Positions 61,794 to 64,000 of a DNA stretch of 64,000 nt are shown here, piece by piece. Position numbers and translations under genes: made by a program. The first letter of the stretch is position 1; each line of letters starts with the position of its first letter. The DNA lies in contig CM053330.1 in the NCBI GenBank assembly GCA_028583605.1, positions 20,299,539 through 20,363,538 on the forward strand, given 5' to 3'. The notes under the pieces were generated by a model. That model did not search any database. It worked only from the letters and a program-made list of their open reading frames with translations, and was not told the DNA's origin. This stretch comes from Dastarcus helophoroides (Eukaryota > Arthropoda > Insecta > Coleoptera > Bothrideridae).

Positions 61794-64000
61794 GTAAGTT
61801 AGCTACGTTCATGTATTATACTTTTTTGGTAGCCACATAAATATCGATTGCATATTGTAAATTTTTAGTTGTAGCTAAGCGGATATGTTTGATCTGTCCT
61901 AATCTTGCATTTTCGTTACTGCACATTGCACATTATTTGCAAGCATACGAGCTTTTTGATTCAGAATATTACTTTAAATACTGAGACTGCATTTAATATA
62001 TTTTGAGATTTATTTACTCTGGATTTCAGAAGACACCTTTCATTCTTTTATGATAAAATGAAAATAGTAACAAGATGAAACCTAAGTATATAAGCCAATT
62101 GAAATTACGTGATTACCATTGGTAAATTTTTTATCATTAAAAGTACAAAATTGTTTAAATTAACAGACTGCTAGTATTTTTAACGGTTTTTAAGATAGAA
62201 GGAAGAAAAACAACTGAGCATCGCGTTTCGACTTCGGGAATAAAAGTTTTTTTGTAATGAAACTTCCTGTATATTATTCTTTTTTTCTGATAGAACTTTA
62301 AATTCTCAACAAAAAAGCTTATAATGAATTTTCTCCTGCATTTAAAATATTGCCAGTTTGAAATATGAAAATGAATAAAAAAAAACTAGTGTTCTTTAAA
62401 AATATCAAAGGAAAACTAGCTTGATAGTCTATTAAGTTGGCACCAAATTTATGTAGTAAACATTTGATCAAAGGAAACGGCATTTACAATTCCACATTTG
62501 TAATTATTTTATACCTTTGTGTATATTAGAATATATAAGAAAATCAATCATCTTATCTGGTCTAGTCTGCAGTGATGAGAAAAACTAATATCGAAGCTCA
62601 CCGGGTTGGATTATTAATTTCAAGTCGGAACATATCCAAAGTTTACACGTGAACACATTATAATTTTTTTTCTCAAAGTTCACAATTTCGATTTATACTT
62701 TTTTTGTACAATTTTTGGAAATAATTGCAATTTTAACTTTTATTTTTTTATTTCACAGTCACTGAATTCTTATTGTGTAGCATATGGTATCAGTGACATA
62801 ATGAGTGAAAACAAATGAAACGTACTTTAAAAAAAGGAAACCGTCGATATCGACAATTAAATTATGAAACAATCAGTTAATTTATTTTTAGTAGTTCATA
62901 GTGTGTAATGAAAGTATTTAAACATGACTAGTTGACATAATTGGAAATGCTATTTTGACATTTTTATTATTAACAACAGATTTTTTTTCTGTCGGATTTC
63001 TCTTTAACGGAGTCTAAATTTGTGAGATTTTCTACCATTCGCTTTACTAGATTTCATGAGGACTTTACTTTATCTGGATATCGAACAGCAAATTTATGTT
63101 TGTGATATTACTTTGTTACATCGTTAGAAAATAATAAACAGTTTAAAATAATTGTCATGACTAAAAAGATGGCCAGGCATATTTTCATTGTAGCTTCACC
63201 ACACATAAAAATAAATTTGACAAATGGTTTCCTGACAGTTTAATTGTCGATAGAGATTATTTCTACCCATAACGTTACTGATATGTGACCCGATAAGAGT
63301 TCATTTAATGATGGGAAAATAAAAGTAAAAAACTGCAATTACTTCTAAAAGTTGTAACGGCAACCCTTAAAAAACTTATATCACATGAAAGATAATGAAA
63401 ATCTACATAAGATAAGCCAAAAAAATATAGGATGTTCCATTTAAAATAGCAAGGTTATCGCTGTTCGAATTTATCAGCATATTCAGATATGAATTCAACA
63501 CTCGTTATAATGTTTTGGAACCTATTAAAGTTATGCAAGTTAGCTTTATATGTGTTCTACTCACGTACTAAATATGAAATAAATATCTTGTTTGTAGAAA
63601 AAGATACAAAGAATTTCGTGGGACCTTGCCCCTGTCAAATTTTTGATAAAAATCCAATTATCTTAAAAACTATAAATTTTAAGAACAATGTTTGTTATCC
63701 AAAGTTGGCTGAAAATATCAAATAAAATCCAAAAATGCAAAAATATATAGAGTGTCTCATTTAAAATAACAAAGTTGGTGTCAACTTCCGGTATAACCGG
63801 AAGTATTACAACTTTGCAAATATTTTAGTTGTGTTGGCCTTGTCGACTTTGCTAAGTTGTTAAATTTTCAAATTTTTTAGATGAGTATTTTGTCAGATAT
63901 CGAGCACAGCGATTCACGGTGGGACACACTGTATACTACGTAGTTCCTGAAATTGTCGGTTGTCACTGACGCAACGTGCGGATTAACTCGCTATTGACCT
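61794..64000. other. 5' part of the following intron
   Basis: Begins with GTAAGT. AT-rich. It holds a MITE-like element at 63746-63935 and, at 63426-63440, another copy of that element's left terminus. No exon for the EF-hand or GAS2 region is visible before the window ends. Confidence 0.75.
63746..63935. repeat. MITE-like element, 190 bp, with a perfect ACTTCCGGT palindrome
   Basis: The left end TATAGAGTGTCTCAT resembles the complement of the right end, TATACAGTGTGTCCC (from 63921-63935). Near the left end, ACTTCCGGT (63784-63792) and ACCGGAAGT (63796-63804) form a perfect 9 bp hairpin around ATA. The left-terminal block TATAG..TGT..CATTTAAAATA.CAA.GTT also occurs at 63426-63458. No coding sequence. 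Confidence 0.62.

Overview
This is a 64 kb stretch of animal, almost certainly insect, nuclear DNA. It holds the middle of one very large gene on the + strand. The gene is the spectraplakin short stop (shot, also kakapo), the insect counterpart of vertebrate MACF1/ACF7 and dystonin. I identify it from the domain order: the end of a plakin domain, a giant block of plakin repeats, then a long spectrin-repeat rod. The window is AT-rich and intron-heavy, all inferred introns are GT-AG, and transposon relics are of insect type. A beetle is a reasonable guess from intron size and transposon types, but that is inference. The CH-domain actin-binding end lies upstream of the window. The EF-hand and GAS2 microtubule-binding end is expected downstream.

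Layout. (1) Positions 782-5343: three exons encoding the last helical part of the plakin domain. (2) 5344-23868: an 18.5 kb intron. It is rich in degenerate repeats and contains one candidate internal promoter/first exon at about 18.76-19.07 kb, with the start context ATCAAAATG. (3) 23869-23984 and 27577-36721: a 116 bp Ser/Thr-rich leader exon followed by one uninterrupted 9,145 bp exon packed with about 95 plakin-repeat units. Neither length is a multiple of 3, but together they are 9,261 nt. The flanking exons are both phase 0, so the pair can be included or skipped only as a unit. (4) 36722-45953: a 9.2 kb intron with a pogo/Tigger relic, a 96 bp tandem duplication and two inverted copies of a small repeat. 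(5) 45954-61793: five exons encoding about 30 spectrin repeats by my count of helix-A signatures, with one Ser/Pro/Arg-rich disordered linker inserted near 49.0-49.2 kb. (6) 61794-64000: the start of the next intron.

Mobile DNA. There is a broken mariner (D34D) element at 24.7-26.0 kb with TIRs. A decayed Tc1-like element with very long TIRs lies at 57.6-58.7 kb. A pogo/Tigger psq-HTH relic sits at 39.3-39.6 kb. Several MITE-like units and long AT-rich arrays of a motif like AAAATTTCGACTTTTT lie in several introns. No tRNA, rRNA, CRISPR or independent protein gene was recognised.

How it works together. All coding exons belong to one cytolinker. The rod and plakin domain space and anchor the actin-binding head and the microtubule-binding tail, while the optional plakin-repeat block would make a much larger isoform. 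The hunt produced no wholly new system. The best leads are the paired cassette, the possible promoter that would start a short-headed plakin-repeat isoform, and unusual segments inside the giant exon and the rod.
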